Source: Flavobacterium sp.
Lineage (GTDB): Bacteria; Bacteroidota; Bacteroidia; Flavobacteriales; Flavobacteriaceae
DNA length: 64,000 nucleotides
Reading direction: 5' to 3'
Assembly (NCBI GenBank): GCA_016787805.1
Contig: JAEUTY010000014.1
Coordinates: 1 to 64,000, forward strand
A program made the position numbers and the translations under genes. This document shows positions 26,157 to 35,874 of the stretch, in pieces. Under the pieces are notes generated by a model. It searched no databases and was not told where the DNA came from. It saw nothing but the letters and a program-made list of their open reading frames with translations. Every line of letters starts with the position of its first letter. The stretch's first letter is position 1.

Positions 26157-27518
26157 TTATGCTTCTTGAGATAAACGTTCTTGTTCTACTTTTTCCGCCA
26201 ATCGTTTTTCAATAATTGGCGTGATGAGTGTTTTACGCGGATTTTGTTTTACGAATGGATACAATTCCAAATCGTGTTTCATTCGGTCGTTTTTGTTCGG
26301 GTATTTGTTGGTGCCGAGTAACACTTCTTTTCCCGAATCGAAAAGTTCTTGTTCTTTGGCGGCGCTTTCGGAGATTTTTCTTTGGATGTTTCCTTCTATT
26401 AATTGTGTAATGAATCCGCCGTTGGCTTCGATTTCTTTGAATAATAAAAGCGCTTTTTCAGCCAATTGTTCGGTCAAAGTTTCGATGTAATAAGCGCCAT
26501 CAGCGGGATTGTTGACTTTATCGAAATAGCTTTCGTGTTTCAAAACCAATAATTGATTGCGCGCTATTCGGTCGCCAAATTCGTTGTCTTTGTGGTACAA
26601 ACTGTCGTAAGGCAAATTGGCGATAGCATTGGCTCCACCTAAAATGGCACTCATGCATTCGGTTGTGGTGCGCAACATATTGACGTTGTAATCGTAAATG
26701 GTTTTGTTGCGTTTTGTTGGTGTAGCAATGATGTGGCAATCGAAATTGTGATTGTATTCTTTGGCTAAAGTGTTGAATAATAATCTTAAAGCACGTAGTT
26801 TGGCGATTTCAAAAAAGTAATTGCTTCCAACACCAACTTCAATTGTAATTGGTGAATTGATAGTAGCAACTCGATTGAAATATTCGTTGACATGTGCTAA
26901 AGTGTAAGCGAGTTCTTGTACTTTATTCGCGCCAGCGTTTTGGTAAATTCCAGAAGAAATTTTTAGGAAAGAAGTTGTCTTTTTTGCTAAAGTATTTAGT
27001 TTTTCAAAATCGGAATCGAGGTTTTCGAACCAGTTGCCATCGTGGCACAAATGTCCGATTGGGTCGATTAAGAAGAAGAAATTGGCGTTATTTTTTGTTT
27101 TAAAATCATTTAATTGGTTTACGAAATCGACAGATAGAAAGGGCAAATTGAAGTAATATGTTGTATTTTCTAAAGGAAGATTATGCATTAATTCTACAAT
27201 AGCGATGGTTTCATTTTCGATGGTGAAACGAATACTTTCGGCTCCGCGTTGCAAAGTGTCTAAAGCGCGTTCGTTCGACTTTTTGACGTCGTGAACAAAG
27301 ATGTTTTGTACGATACTAAAAGCTGTTTCAGGAGCGATTGAACCTAAGTTGGCTTGGTCTTCGTCGTTGTGGTAAAAAGGTTTTACTTTTATACCTTCAG
27401 GACTTTCCCAAACGAGGGTTTCGTTGTAGTCGGCGCCTTTGAGTTCGTACTGAATTTGTTGTTTCCATTGTTTGGAAGAAACGGGTTCGAATTCTGGGAA
27501 TAAATTGGTGTTTTCCAC
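26157..27518 (-). CDS. Methylmalonyl-CoA mutase, small subunit
   Basis: A 453-aa homologue of the mutase barrel without a C-terminal B12 domain, the structural partner of the large subunit. Seen are [22 protein letters not shown] at the N-terminus, [31 protein letters not shown] and [21 protein letters not shown]. The start codon is GTG (27516-27518); I see no better upstream ATG. It is the first gene of a two-gene operon with scpA. The region upstream (27519-27766) holds copy F and an AGCTTTCAGC micro-repeat. Confidence 0.94.
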   Translation of the reverse strand: MENTNLFPEFEPVSSKQWKQQIQYELKGADYNETLVWESPEGIKVKPFYHNDEDQANLGSIAPETAFSIVQNIFVHDVKKSNERALDTLQRGAESIRFTIENETIAIVELMHNLPLENTTYYFNLPFLSVDFVNQLNDFKTKNNANFFFLIDPIGHLCHDGNWFENLDSDFEKLNTLAKKTTSFLKISSGIYQNAGANKVQELAYTLAHVNEYFNRVATINSPITIEVGVGSNYFFEIAKLRALRLLFNTLAKEYNHNFDCHIIATPTKRNKTIYDYNVNMLRTTTECMSAILGGANAIANLPYDSLYHKDNEFGDRIARNQLLVLKHESYFDKVNNPADGAYYIETLTEQLAEKALLLFKEIEANGGFITQLIEGNIQRKISESAAKEQELFDSGKEVLLGTNKYPNKNDRMKHDLELYPFVKQNPRKTLITPIIEKRLAEKVEQERLSQEA

Positions 27519-27645
27519 GGTAAATTATTTTAGTTGTGGGTTGTATGTTGTTGGTTGTCGGTTCTTATTTTCAGCTTTCAGCTTTTAGCTTTCAGCCTTC
27601 AGCTTTCTGTTGACTTGGTTCTTTCAAACTACTATCAGTTCTAAC

Positions 27646-27737
27646 CTAGCCCCGATAGTAGCAAGTATCCTTTTTTGCTTTTGAGGTTTTCTTTTGCATT
27701 CTAATTTCCTGCAAAAAAGATACTGTGGATAGCGGGA
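27646..27737 (+). repeat. Dispersed structured element, copy F
   Basis: CTAGCCCCGATAGTAGC at the left and GTGGATAGCGGGAC at the right. The inner arm is long: AGTATCCTTTTTTGC pairs with GCAAAAAAGATACT. Its sequence is unrelated to the inner arm of copy E, yet both pair, which argues for structure. Confidence 0.8.
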
Positions 27738-27766
27738 CGAGTGTTCGTAAAAGCTTTGAACGTGTG

Positions 27767-28123
27767 CTACTGTAAATTAGCGATTGAATCTTTCTTGCGC
27801 AATTCGTCTTCTTCGTACTCGATGATGTAGATGTCTTCGCTGTCGCGTTTCATATAGTATTTTTCGCGGGCGTATTCTTCGACACGATCGAGATCTTGTA
27901 ATTTTTTTATGTTTTTATTGTCTTTTTTAATTTCGTCTTGGTAGTACTTTTTGTTGGCTTCGAGTTCGTTGATTTGTTGGTCTAATTCGCGGTGCAACAA
28001 GTACGAGGTATTGTCGAGAAACAACATCCAAATGATAAAGAAAACCAGCACAATAACGTATCGGTTGCTTAAGAATTTTAAGAACGGATATTTTGCAATG
28101 AAGTTATTGAGCGGATTGGCCAT
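27767..28123 (-). CDS. DivIC/FtsB-like septum formation initiator
   Basis: A 118-aa bitopic membrane protein. A short cytoplasmic N-terminus is followed by a transmembrane segment (RYVIVLVFFIIWMLFLD, about 22-38) and a coiled coil (HRELDQQINELEANKKYYQDEI) that ends in LQDLDRVEEYAREKYYMKRDSEDIYII, the typical FtsB/DivIC tail. It is predicted to join FtsL and FtsQ/DivIB in the divisome. ATG 28123 is preferred, one base after the udk stop, over in-frame ATG 28132 inside udk. Confidence 0.88.
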   Translation of the reverse strand: MANPLNNFIAKYPFLKFLSNRYVIVLVFFIIWMLFLDNTSYLLHRELDQQINELEANKKYYQDEIKKDNKNIKKLQDLDRVEEYAREKYYMKRDSEDIYIIEYEEDELRKKDSIANLQ

Positions 28124-28124
28124 A

Positions 28125-28733
28125 CTATGCAATTCTTTGGTTGATTACGGCACGCACTACGTCGATGGCTACCGTGTTGTATTTGTCGTTAGGAATGATA
28201 ATATCTGCAAAGGCTTTGGTCGGTTCGATGAATTGTTGGTGCATCGGTTTGAGTGTGGTTTGGTAGCGATTTAACACTTCTTCCATATCACGTCCGCGTT
28301 CGGCAATGTCGCGTTTTAAGCGGCGAATTAAACGCTCGTCGGAATCAGCGTGTACATAAATTTTGATGTCAAACATATCTCTCAATTCGGGATTGGCGAG
28401 AATCAATATTCCTTCCACTATCATTACTTTTCGTGGATGTGTGTGAATGGTGTCGTCGGTTCGGTCGTGAGTCACAAACGAATACACAGGTTGATCGATG
28501 GCTTTACCTTCTTTTAAATCTTTGAGGTGTTGCACGAGCAATTCGAAATCAATGGCACGCGGGTGATCAAAATTGATTAAACTGCGTTCTTCGTACGATA
28601 GGCCAGGATTGGCTTTGTAATACGAATCTTGCGAGATGATTCCGACTTCAGTTTCAGGTAATTCATTCATGATTTGGTGTACAACGGTTGTTTTTCCAGA
28701 GCCTGTTCCACCAGCAATTCCAAGGATGAGCAT
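28125..28733 (-). CDS. udk: Uridine kinase
   Basis: Phosphorylates uridine and cytidine in pyrimidine salvage. The 202 aa show the P-loop GGTGSGKTT (8-16), ISQDSYYK, NFDHPRAIDFELL, RKVMIVEGILIL and the lid region RRLKRDIAERGRDMEEVLNRY. Length matches the family. It is immediately followed by the DivIC-like gene, an order often seen in Flavobacteriia. Confidence 0.97.
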   Translation of the reverse strand: MLILGIAGGTGSGKTTVVHQIMNELPETEVGIISQDSYYKANPGLSYEERSLINFDHPRAIDFELLVQHLKDLKEGKAIDQPVYSFVTHDRTDDTIHTHPRKVMIVEGILILANPELRDMFDIKIYVHADSDERLIRRLKRDIAERGRDMEEVLNRYQTTLKPMHQQFIEPTKAFADIIIPNDKYNTVAIDVVRAVINQRIA

Positions 28734-28822
28734 ATAGTGTTGTTTGTAATTTAGTTGTACAAAAATAGTAATTCTAATTGGAACTTTTTATGACAAAAAA
28801 TAGTTTTTATAACACAATTGGG

Positions 28823-30052
28823 TTATTTTTTCATCTCTTTTGCCAAACTTACGCTGAAGTATAAAATGGTAATACCCGCCAAGATGATGCACATCCACAT
28901 GAACCACGATTGTTGCCAAAATGATGGTTGTTCACTTATTTTTTTATCGCTGGTTTTTTGTTCAAGGTGGGTCATTTTGATTTGGCCTGCTGCATTTTTG
29001 ATTTCGTTTTCAAAGTGAGCCAAATCGTAGGATGGAGCGAATAATTTGTCATCTCCAGTTACGACTGTGTAATCTTCTTTCGGATCCAATTCGGCAATTA
29101 GAAATAGTGGTCTTTGGAAGAGTTGAATGGATTCGATGTTGAGCGGCGGATTGTCTTCATTCGAAATTTCGATGTAGCATTCGTTTATTTTACCTGAAAC
29201 AATAGCAAATTCGTTGGAACCTTTTGAGGAAAGAGTGAACTCTGTTATAATTTCTTGATTAGTCGTAGTTGCATTATTAATCTTTTTAGTTTCTAAAGTG
29301 TAAACACTAACTGCTCGATTGAATAAAGTGGGTTCTTTTACTTTAATGGCCAATTTTTCAATGTTTTGCGATTGATTTAAAACTACATGATGCAACGTTT
29401 TCTTTTGTTTTGGCAATTGCGTAATGAAGCGGTTTTTGGGTTGGATTTCTTCCCATTCGTTCATTTGAAAACTACTGTTGGTTGAGCCAATTTGAAGTAC
29501 ATTAACAGGCAATGTTTTGGAATCGTCAAAATCGATTTTGAGGAATTTGTACGAACACATCGGAAACGAAATGGTTTGCGTAACTTGAGTCGAATTGGGA
29601 TTATTCATGTCAAATAACTCGATGCTATTGGCAATTCCGAACCATTGCTTTTGATCGTTGCTTCCGCTGATGCTGAGCTTTTTATTTGCATCTGAATTAG
29701 CAATAAGCAAGGTCAGTTCGCTGATTTTTGGCTTCGGATTTTCAACAATGATCGTTGACGTTTTTTTAGCGATACTGCTTTTTGAAAGTATCGAAAAGGG
29801 TTCAAACTGATTGGTTTCTGTTTTTGGAAGTTGGGTTTCAATAAGGTATGGAACTTCATTTTTTTGGCTATCAAAAATACGTAAATCGCCCAAATTGATT
29901 TTGGAAGCCGAGCGAATTTCTGGTAAAACCCGAATGCGGTAAAAGTTCTTTTCACTGACTTTTTCAAGTTTTGCTTTGGTTTGTTGGGCCAACGACAATT
30001 GCGTCAGTGCAACCAGAAATAATAAACTATATCGTATCATTTTTTTCTTCAT
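28823..30052 (-). CDS. DUF3999-like membrane-anchored protein
   Basis: A 409-aa exported protein with a signal peptide (IRYSLLFLVALTQLSLAQQ), a long beta-rich extracytoplasmic region and a C-terminal transmembrane segment (WFMWMCIILAGITILYFSVSLA). Sequence and partner fit DUF3999, a family of unknown function that pairs with DUF2339 in many Gram-negatives. The start lies inside the 3' end of the DUF2339 gene: ATG 30052 (MKKKMIRY) or ATG 30040. A longer in-frame start at 30070 would spoil the signal peptide. Confidence 0.8.
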   Translation of the reverse strand: MKKKMIRYSLLFLVALTQLSLAQQTKAKLEKVSEKNFYRIRVLPEIRSASKINLGDLRIFDSQKNEVPYLIETQLPKTETNQFEPFSILSKSSIAKKTSTIIVENPKPKISELTLLIANSDANKKLSISGSNDQKQWFGIANSIELFDMNNPNSTQVTQTISFPMCSYKFLKIDFDDSKTLPVNVLQIGSTNSSFQMNEWEEIQPKNRFITQLPKQKKTLHHVVLNQSQNIEKLAIKVKEPTLFNRAVSVYTLETKKINNATTTNQEIITEFTLSSKGSNEFAIVSGKINECYIEISNEDNPPLNIESIQLFQRPLFLIAELDPKEDYTVVTGDDKLFAPSYDLAHFENEIKNAAGQIKMTHLEQKTSDKKISEQPSFWQQSWFMWMCIILAGITILYFSVSLAKEMKK

Positions 30053-32516
30053 TTTCAACAGGTTTTGCATCGTCTAAAACCAACACTTTGATTTTTTGAT
30101 ATACGAATGAAATAATCAAAATGAGTATTCCTAGCAAGATGAATGCAATAATTTTTCCGGTTTCGGATGCGTTTCGAATATCGTACAAGAATAATTTTAC
30201 TATAGTCAATCCGAGAACTGTAAGTGCAATGATTCGCACTTTTTTGTTTTGTTTTTTTATACCATAAATTAAGAACGCAAAAGCAATTATTCCCCAAAGA
30301 ATTGGATAGCCAGTTCGAACTACCAAATTTCGCACAGTATCAGTATTTTTGTAGGAAAGCAGCTCTTTAGCATAAGTCATGTCTTTGTTATCTTGGTACC
30401 ATCTACTTGACATTACTTCATTTTGTGTAATAGGTGAAAGCGAAATCACTTCACTGTGTAGCATCAATTCGGTGCTCGCTAAATAAATGATGAAAAAAGC
30501 AACAATCCACAACATCAATCTGTGCTTGAAGAATTCGAAAATCACATTCTCCTTGTTCAATTTGTAAATCTGGTAACCAAAATAAATTACAATTGCCAGC
30601 GACAAATAATGCAACCAAAATGACACTCTAAAACGAACTACCGAATTTAAATATTCGTAATTTTCGTTGAAAGGCGTATTCGAAAACCAAAATGTAAACA
30701 AGAAAATATTGAACAATCCGATAATGACAGCAATTTTATGATTAATGACTTTGTTGGATTTAACAAGGAAATAAAACAATACACTGCAAAATACTAAATG
30801 GTACAAAATAGTGAGTCCAAATGGTGAATCGTTTCCATATAAATTTGCACTTGATTGAAAAGAAACCTCCAACAAACCAACAAAATAACCAACTACAATA
30901 GCCAAAATTGTAATGAGTTGATTGTAAGTTATCGGATTGAATGTAACTCCCCACAAGACCGAATTTTCAGTTTCATTTTTAAGTAAATGTCGGATGCCAA
31001 CCAACGATAAAACAGAAACGATTCCAGTGATGAAAAATTTATTAAAAATGATCATATAATTTTGTCCGTACATATAGCTGTTCTTCCAATCGAGGAGCAG
31101 ACTTATCAGCATCAAACACGTTACTACTACCGAAGCGAATTTGTAACTGTTGAGGTTTGATTTTTGGGCCAACCAAAACAATAAAACAGCTTCAGCCGAC
31201 CAAAACAGTGTGATGTAATTGCCTTCAAACTGAACTGGAATTGCTAAAGTGATGAATGTTAATGTTAAACCAATTAGCAAATAAGCAGCCGTTTTGTCGA
31301 GGTGGAATTTTTTGTATAAAATCGCCGCATAGCCAAAATTTAAAACACCCAATACAGTGGTGAATAAGCCTTTAAATTCAGGATGATAGTTGGATAAAAT
31401 TACCATTCCAGCGGCGTAAAAAACAAACGTATTACTGACTAAAATGGAAAGTTCTATTATTGTAAACGAACCTTTGTTTCGAACGTTGTTGATGATATTC
31501 ATGGCAATGAAAACCAAATAGAAGGCAAATCCAAAAAGTAATGCTCCAAGATAATGTGGCTTTGGACCGAAGACATCAGTGATCATCCAAGAACAATAAA
31601 GTAAAATGGTAAAAACGAAAGCCAAAATATTTAAGACATTCCACTTTTTGAAGTAGGCAATGGCTAAAATCCCTAAGTCGAGAATCAAAATATAAGTGAA
31701 TAAAACAATGTAATTTCCTTCGCCTGTGCTTACCATGAATGGAACGGCAAATCCACCAATGAGCGACAAAATGGCAAGTTCTTTTCTATTGTAGGAAAGC
31801 GAAATAAAACAGCTAAATCCGGTAATCAAAACCATGATGATAAACGCCGTTGTTTGTCCAAAGAGTTTGTAATCGTGAAACGCAATTCCGATAGTAAAAT
31901 AAAAAATGGCAATAGCTCCAGCAACAAAAACCGAACTAAATGCGGCGAATTTATCGCGCAATCTGTGTGCAATTCCCAATACTAATGCACCCGAAAGTAT
32001 TCCGAGTCCAACTCTAGCAGGCTCACTAATCCAACCTTTATCAATTGAATATTTTACAAAATAACTGATCCCCAAAACCAAAATTAAAACACCAATTTTG
32101 TTGATGAGGTTTTCTCCAATGAATTTTTCTAAATCGGGATTTTTTTCCTTGAAATTTTCCCACCACGATTTTTGAGGAATATACTGTTGCGGTTGATGGT
32201 GACGTTGTTCAGGTTCACTCATCGAGTAAACAATTTTTTCCTTTTCCTCATCGATTGGTTTGGTTACCGGAATTTCAATAACAGGTTTGAATTCTTCGCC
32301 AATTTCAATAACAGGAATATTCTTTTTTTCTTCTTTTTTATCAGGTTTGGCAACCCAATCAGGTGATTTAGAATCGTTAGCAACTGTACTTTTTAGTTTG
32401 TTTAACTTTCGATTTAATGCGTTTAGTTGTTCCTCCATGTTCTTTAGTTTGGAACTCAAAGAATTATTGGTAACAACTAAGTATATAAAAAGAGCGATGA
32501 GTAAAAGAATTTCCAT
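30027..32516 (-). CDS. DUF2339 polytopic membrane protein
   Basis: An 829-aa protein with an N-terminal membrane anchor (1-20), a coiled-coil and charged linker (NNSLSSKLKNMEEQLNALNRKLNK to about 110), then WWENFKEKNPDLEKFIGENLINKIGVLILVLGISYFVKYSID, the DUF2339 signature, and more than twenty further hydrophobic segments. ATG 32516 is chosen over an upstream in-frame codon at 32576 because it starts with a clean membrane anchor. Function is unknown. The overlap with the DUF3999 gene indicates a coupled pair. Confidence 0.9.
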   Translation of the reverse strand: MEILLLIALFIYLVVTNNSLSSKLKNMEEQLNALNRKLNKLKSTVANDSKSPDWVAKPDKKEEKKNIPVIEIGEEFKPVIEIPVTKPIDEEKEKIVYSMSEPEQRHHQPQQYIPQKSWWENFKEKNPDLEKFIGENLINKIGVLILVLGISYFVKYSIDKGWISEPARVGLGILSGALVLGIAHRLRDKFAAFSSVFVAGAIAIFYFTIGIAFHDYKLFGQTTAFIIMVLITGFSCFISLSYNRKELAILSLIGGFAVPFMVSTGEGNYIVLFTYILILDLGILAIAYFKKWNVLNILAFVFTILLYCSWMITDVFGPKPHYLGALLFGFAFYLVFIAMNIINNVRNKGSFTIIELSILVSNTFVFYAAGMVILSNYHPEFKGLFTTVLGVLNFGYAAILYKKFHLDKTAAYLLIGLTLTFITLAIPVQFEGNYITLFWSAEAVLLFWLAQKSNLNSYKFASVVVTCLMLISLLLDWKNSYMYGQNYMIIFNKFFITGIVSVLSLVGIRHLLKNETENSVLWGVTFNPITYNQLITILAIVVGYFVGLLEVSFQSSANLYGNDSPFGLTILYHLVFCSVLFYFLVKSNKVINHKIAVIIGLFNIFLFTFWFSNTPFNENYEYLNSVVRFRVSFWLHYLSLAIVIYFGYQIYKLNKENVIFEFFKHRLMLWIVAFFIIYLASTELMLHSEVISLSPITQNEVMSSRWYQDNKDMTYAKELLSYKNTDTVRNLVVRTGYPILWGIIAFAFLIYGIKKQNKKVRIIALTVLGLTIVKLFLYDIRNASETGKIIAFILLGILILIISFVYQKIKVLVLDDAKPVENEEKNDTI

Positions 32517-32562
32517 AAGTAGTTTTCTGGTTGAGATGGTAAATATAACGCATTTTAACGAA

Positions 32563-33327
32563 CTAAAATTGTTCAAAAACGCCTAAACCAAATAATGCAA
32601 AATCGTATTTTACAGGATCGTTGGCGTCAAATCGTCGTAAATTGGTATCGAGTTCCAAAAGTGCTTTGGCGTCGTTTTGTTTTCGGGTCAACAAACCTAA
32701 TTTTCGTGCTACATTGCCCGAATGAACGTCAAGCGGACACGATAAAGCTGAAGGCGAGATGCTTTTCCAAATGCCCAAATCAACTCCTTTGTTATCGTGG
32801 CGAACCATCCAACGCAAAAACATATTGATGCGTTTGGCAGCCGAATTGTTCATCGGATCGGAAATGTGTTTTTGGGTTCGGTTGTGGTGTTCAATTTCGA
32901 AAAAAGTTTTTTTGAATTCCGATATGCTTTTTTGCATCGAATTGGCTTCTTGGTGTTGAGCAAAAACCGCTTCCAATCCATTGTGGTTTTTATAGATGTT
33001 TTGCAGGCATTTGATAAACCCAACTAAATCAGTACTATTAAAAGTGCGATGTACAAAATGTTCTAATTTTTCTAAATGATGTTCTTGATGGTTGATGATA
33101 AAATCATAAGGCGAATTGCCCAACATTTCCATCATTTTAGAAGCATTGTTGATAATCATTTTACGGTTTCCCCAAGCAATTGTAGCCGATAAAAAACCTG
33201 CAATTTCAATGTCTTCCTTGATTGAAAATTGGTGTGGAATTTGAATCGGGTCACTTTCAATAAATTTTGGGTTATTGTATAAATCGACCTTTTCATCCAG
33301 AAAATTTTGTAATTCAGTTTTAGTCAT
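32563..33327 (-). CDS. TIGR02757 (DUF2400) family protein
   Basis: A 254-aa soluble protein of the TIGR02757 family, uncharacterised. Recognisable are IEIAGFLSATIAWGNRKMIINNASKMMEML, FVHRTFNSTDLVGF, and near the C-terminus RWMVRHDNKGVDLGIW and SALSCPLDVHSGNVARKLGLL. The last block recalls HhH-GPD-type DNA glycosylases (CPLDVH followed by a conserved Arg), but I do not assign a function. ATG 33327 overlaps the stop of the upstream membrane gene by 8 bp (ATGACTAA), so the two are coupled. Confidence 0.87.
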   Translation of the reverse strand: MTKTELQNFLDEKVDLYNNPKFIESDPIQIPHQFSIKEDIEIAGFLSATIAWGNRKMIINNASKMMEMLGNSPYDFIINHQEHHLEKLEHFVHRTFNSTDLVGFIKCLQNIYKNHNGLEAVFAQHQEANSMQKSISEFKKTFFEIEHHNRTQKHISDPMNNSAAKRINMFLRWMVRHDNKGVDLGIWKSISPSALSCPLDVHSGNVARKLGLLTRKQNDAKALLELDTNLRRFDANDPVKYDFALFGLGVFEQF

Positions 33328-35020
33328 TAGCCCGCTTTTTTGAATAAAAACCATCTTTTAAAGTGTTGCCTCGTTGTTGAGGATATACTTTGAGGTATTT
33401 TTTAAAGAAATCAATTTGTTGCTTGCTAACACAAGGCAAATCACCATTTCCGGTTACCCAAAAATAAGCTGGTTCTTTGGGAGAATTATAGGTCAAATTG
33501 CCTATTTTTTCAGTTGAGTAGCCCATTGATAGCTTGCTATTAGAATGTGGGAAAAGAATAGTGCTAATTTCGAAAGCGCTGTTTTGACTAATATTTTTGT
33601 TTTTGGTTAAAGCGTCGTAACGAATTGGGAAAAGTACAACTAAAATGACAGGTAGTAAACTCAAATAAAACAGTATGAATAAATGTAGTTTTTTTTGGAA
33701 AAAATGAGCCAAGAGAATGCAACCTAAAAAGAACGAAAAGTGAATAAAAAACCGATACACGGGAGACGTAAAAAGCAATAGTATCAGTTGAAAAAAGCAA
33801 ATTCCGTACAAAACCCACCATTTTTTTTGTGGATAGAATTTTTTAATGAAATAGGGTGTTATCAAAAACAGAAGGAGCGTCAATGAGTTTATTATTCCAT
33901 TGATTTTGGAAGCAGCCATCCAACGCCAAATGATTTCAATGGTTGACATGGATTGAAATTCACTGCTAGTGATGAAAAAGCTGTACAGTTTATTTTGAGT
34001 AAAATAGTAATCACCAACTTCTTTCGGCACTGAAAAATCAAATGTTGAAAAATGAAAATGAGTAGTAGGAAACAAAGGAAAACCTGATAGAATTGTGTTT
34101 TTAACTATAAAGATAAAAAATGTCACAAATCCGATAGCTACTATTGGAGCTATTTTAGGAACTAATGATTTGAAATTTAGCAACACTACTATCAAAGGTA
34201 TCATAAGCAATCCAATCGACATTATTTTGATGTACAAAATGAAAGCAATAAGTATAAAAATCCAGTTCAATGTTGAGAGGGAAACTTTTTTAATTTCTAG
34301 GTCTAAGACTGAAAAAAACAAAACGAAAGTAAAAACATACACAGGAATATCAGTAGATGGAGCACTAATGAGCTGAAAAAAGAAACAATTGGCAATAGGA
34401 AAAAGACCAATGACTAAAAAATGATTTTTCCGATTTTTAAAGTAATTATGGAGTTTGTCTATCGCAAAATAATTGCCTAACAATAAGCAAAATCCACTCA
34501 GATCATTAAAATTATCGTACAAAAATGAAAAGTTAAAAGCACTCTGAGCAATATGCCAACCACTAGTTTGCCCGAAAAAAATATGCAAATTGGCTACACC
34601 TTTTACAAAACCATATTCGTTGAGCCATTTAATCGTTTGAATATAATAACTCTCGTTATCAATAATAAAAGGTGCTGAAGCACATTGCGCTAGTATCAAA
34701 ATTAAAATCAGCGCTAATATCAGTTGCAAACTTTTTGATAACCATGATAATTGGTCAAAGAAAGTAATATAAATAGTAGTGATTTCCTTTTTGAAACGGA
34801 GAAATAAAACACTGTTTAAAGCAAGTAAAAAAATATGGAACTCTACATTTATTCTCCCAAAAATAGCCCAAAAGCTGGCCAAAATCGTTGCAACAAACAA
34901 TCCTTTCATGGTTGTTATTACAATCGAATTGGCATCGTTTTTTAAAAGCTTATCCAATCCAACTCCCAAATTGATTGAGGTGAACGCGATGTAAATCCAC
35001 GAAATAAAAATGAGAAGCAT
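33320..35020 (-). CDS. Large polytopic membrane protein, possibly LIC_10190 family
   Basis: A 566-aa protein with about twelve or more transmembrane segments, beginning MLLIFISWIYIAFTSINLG. One extracytoplasmic region contains IIDNESYYIQTIKWLNEYGFVKGVANLHIFFG, which resembles the loop after the first segments of GT-C type glycosyltransferases (a DxE-like NES motif). I think it belongs to the LIC_10190 family of uncharacterised membrane proteins, with limited certainty. A glycan-transfer role is a guess from topology. It overlaps TIGR02757 downstream. Confidence 0.6.
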   Translation of the reverse strand: MLLIFISWIYIAFTSINLGVGLDKLLKNDANSIVITTMKGLFVATILASFWAIFGRINVEFHIFLLALNSVLFLRFKKEITTIYITFFDQLSWLSKSLQLILALILILILAQCASAPFIIDNESYYIQTIKWLNEYGFVKGVANLHIFFGQTSGWHIAQSAFNFSFLYDNFNDLSGFCLLLGNYFAIDKLHNYFKNRKNHFLVIGLFPIANCFFFQLISAPSTDIPVYVFTFVLFFSVLDLEIKKVSLSTLNWIFILIAFILYIKIMSIGLLMIPLIVVLLNFKSLVPKIAPIVAIGFVTFFIFIVKNTILSGFPLFPTTHFHFSTFDFSVPKEVGDYYFTQNKLYSFFITSSEFQSMSTIEIIWRWMAASKINGIINSLTLLLFLITPYFIKKFYPQKKWWVLYGICFFQLILLLFTSPVYRFFIHFSFFLGCILLAHFFQKKLHLFILFYLSLLPVILVVLFPIRYDALTKNKNISQNSAFEISTILFPHSNSKLSMGYSTEKIGNLTYNSPKEPAYFWVTGNGDLPCVSKQQIDFFKKYLKVYPQQRGNTLKDGFYSKKRAND

Positions 35021-35054
35021 CGGATTGATTTTAACTCAAATGTACTAAAAAATA

Positions 35055-35717
35055 CTACGAACCAATCAATCCATCAACCATAACCAATTTGCGATCGGCC
35101 ATGTTGGCTAAATCTTGGTTGTGTGTTACGATGACAAAAGTTTGTCCAAATTCTTCACGGAGTTTGAAAAACAATTGGTGCAAATTTTCGGCCGAAACCG
35201 TATCTAAATTCCCCGAAGGTTCGTCGGCAAAAATCACCGCAGGCTGGTTAATCAAAGCTCTTGCAACAGCCACACGTTGTTGTTCACCACCCGATAATTC
35301 ACCAGGTTTGTGGTTGATTCGGTGCGATAATCCTAAATAATCCAATAGTTTTTTGGCTTCTGTTTCGGCCGTTTTTTTGTCTTTCTTGGCAATAAAAGCC
35401 GGAATACAAACATTTTCTAAAGCCGTAAATTCGGGCAATAAATTGTGAAACTGAAAAATAAATCCCAAATGCAAATTGCGAAACGAGGAAAGATTCTTGT
35501 CGTTCATCTTCAAAATATCCTCACCATTAATGTGTAATGAAGTACCATTTTGCATCGACGGTTGGTCTAACGTTCCCAAAATTTGCAACAAAGTCGTTTT
35601 TCCCGCACCCGAAGCTCCAACAATCGACACAATTTCGCCTTTTTGAATATGTAAATCCACACCTTTTAAAACGTGCAATTGGTCGTACAATTTGTGAATG
35701 TTCTTGGCTTGAATCAT
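35055..35717 (-). CDS. ABC transporter ATP-binding protein (LolD/MacB type)
   Basis: A 220-aa ATPase subunit with Walker [13 protein letters not shown]-loop [18 protein letters not shown], signature [16 protein letters not shown], Walker [13 protein letters not shown] and the switch His in IVTHNQDLA. The [16 protein letters not shown] block is typical of LolD, the lipoprotein-release ATPase. No permease (LolC/E) gene is adjacent, as is common in Bacteroidota. ATG 35717 ([11 protein letters not shown]) is preferred over an upstream in-frame start. It is divergent from folE. Confidence 0.9.
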   Translation of the reverse strand: MIQAKNIHKLYDQLHVLKGVDLHIQKGEIVSIVGASGAGKTTLLQILGTLDQPSMQNGTSLHINGEDILKMNDKNLSSFRNLHLGFIFQFHNLLPEFTALENVCIPAFIAKKDKKTAETEAKKLLDYLGLSHRINHKPGELSGGEQQRVAVARALINQPAVIFADEPSGNLDTVSAENLHQLFFKLREEFGQTFVIVTHNQDLANMADRKLVMVDGLIGS

Positions 35718-35829
35718 AGAAAAAAACTTTTTACAAAGAAACAAAGTATTTTGATTCTACAACGATTATCAATTCTATTTATCGTTGAATAAATAATAAA
35801 TAAAAGTTAAAGAAAATATTTTGTTTAAT

Positions 35830-35854
35830 ATTTGTTTAAATTTGTTAAACAAAT
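35830..35854 (+). promoter_or_regulatory. folE promoter overlapped by a 10-bp inverted repeat
   Basis: ATTTGTTTAA-ATTTG-TTAAACAAAT: perfect 10-bp arms with a 5-nt spacer. The -7 element TAAATTTG (35837-35844) lies within it, spanning the end of the left arm and the spacer. A repressor bound here would block RNA polymerase. It is 21 bp before the folE ATG. Confidence 0.6.
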
Positions 35855-35874
35855 TAATTTAAATCAGCTTAGCC

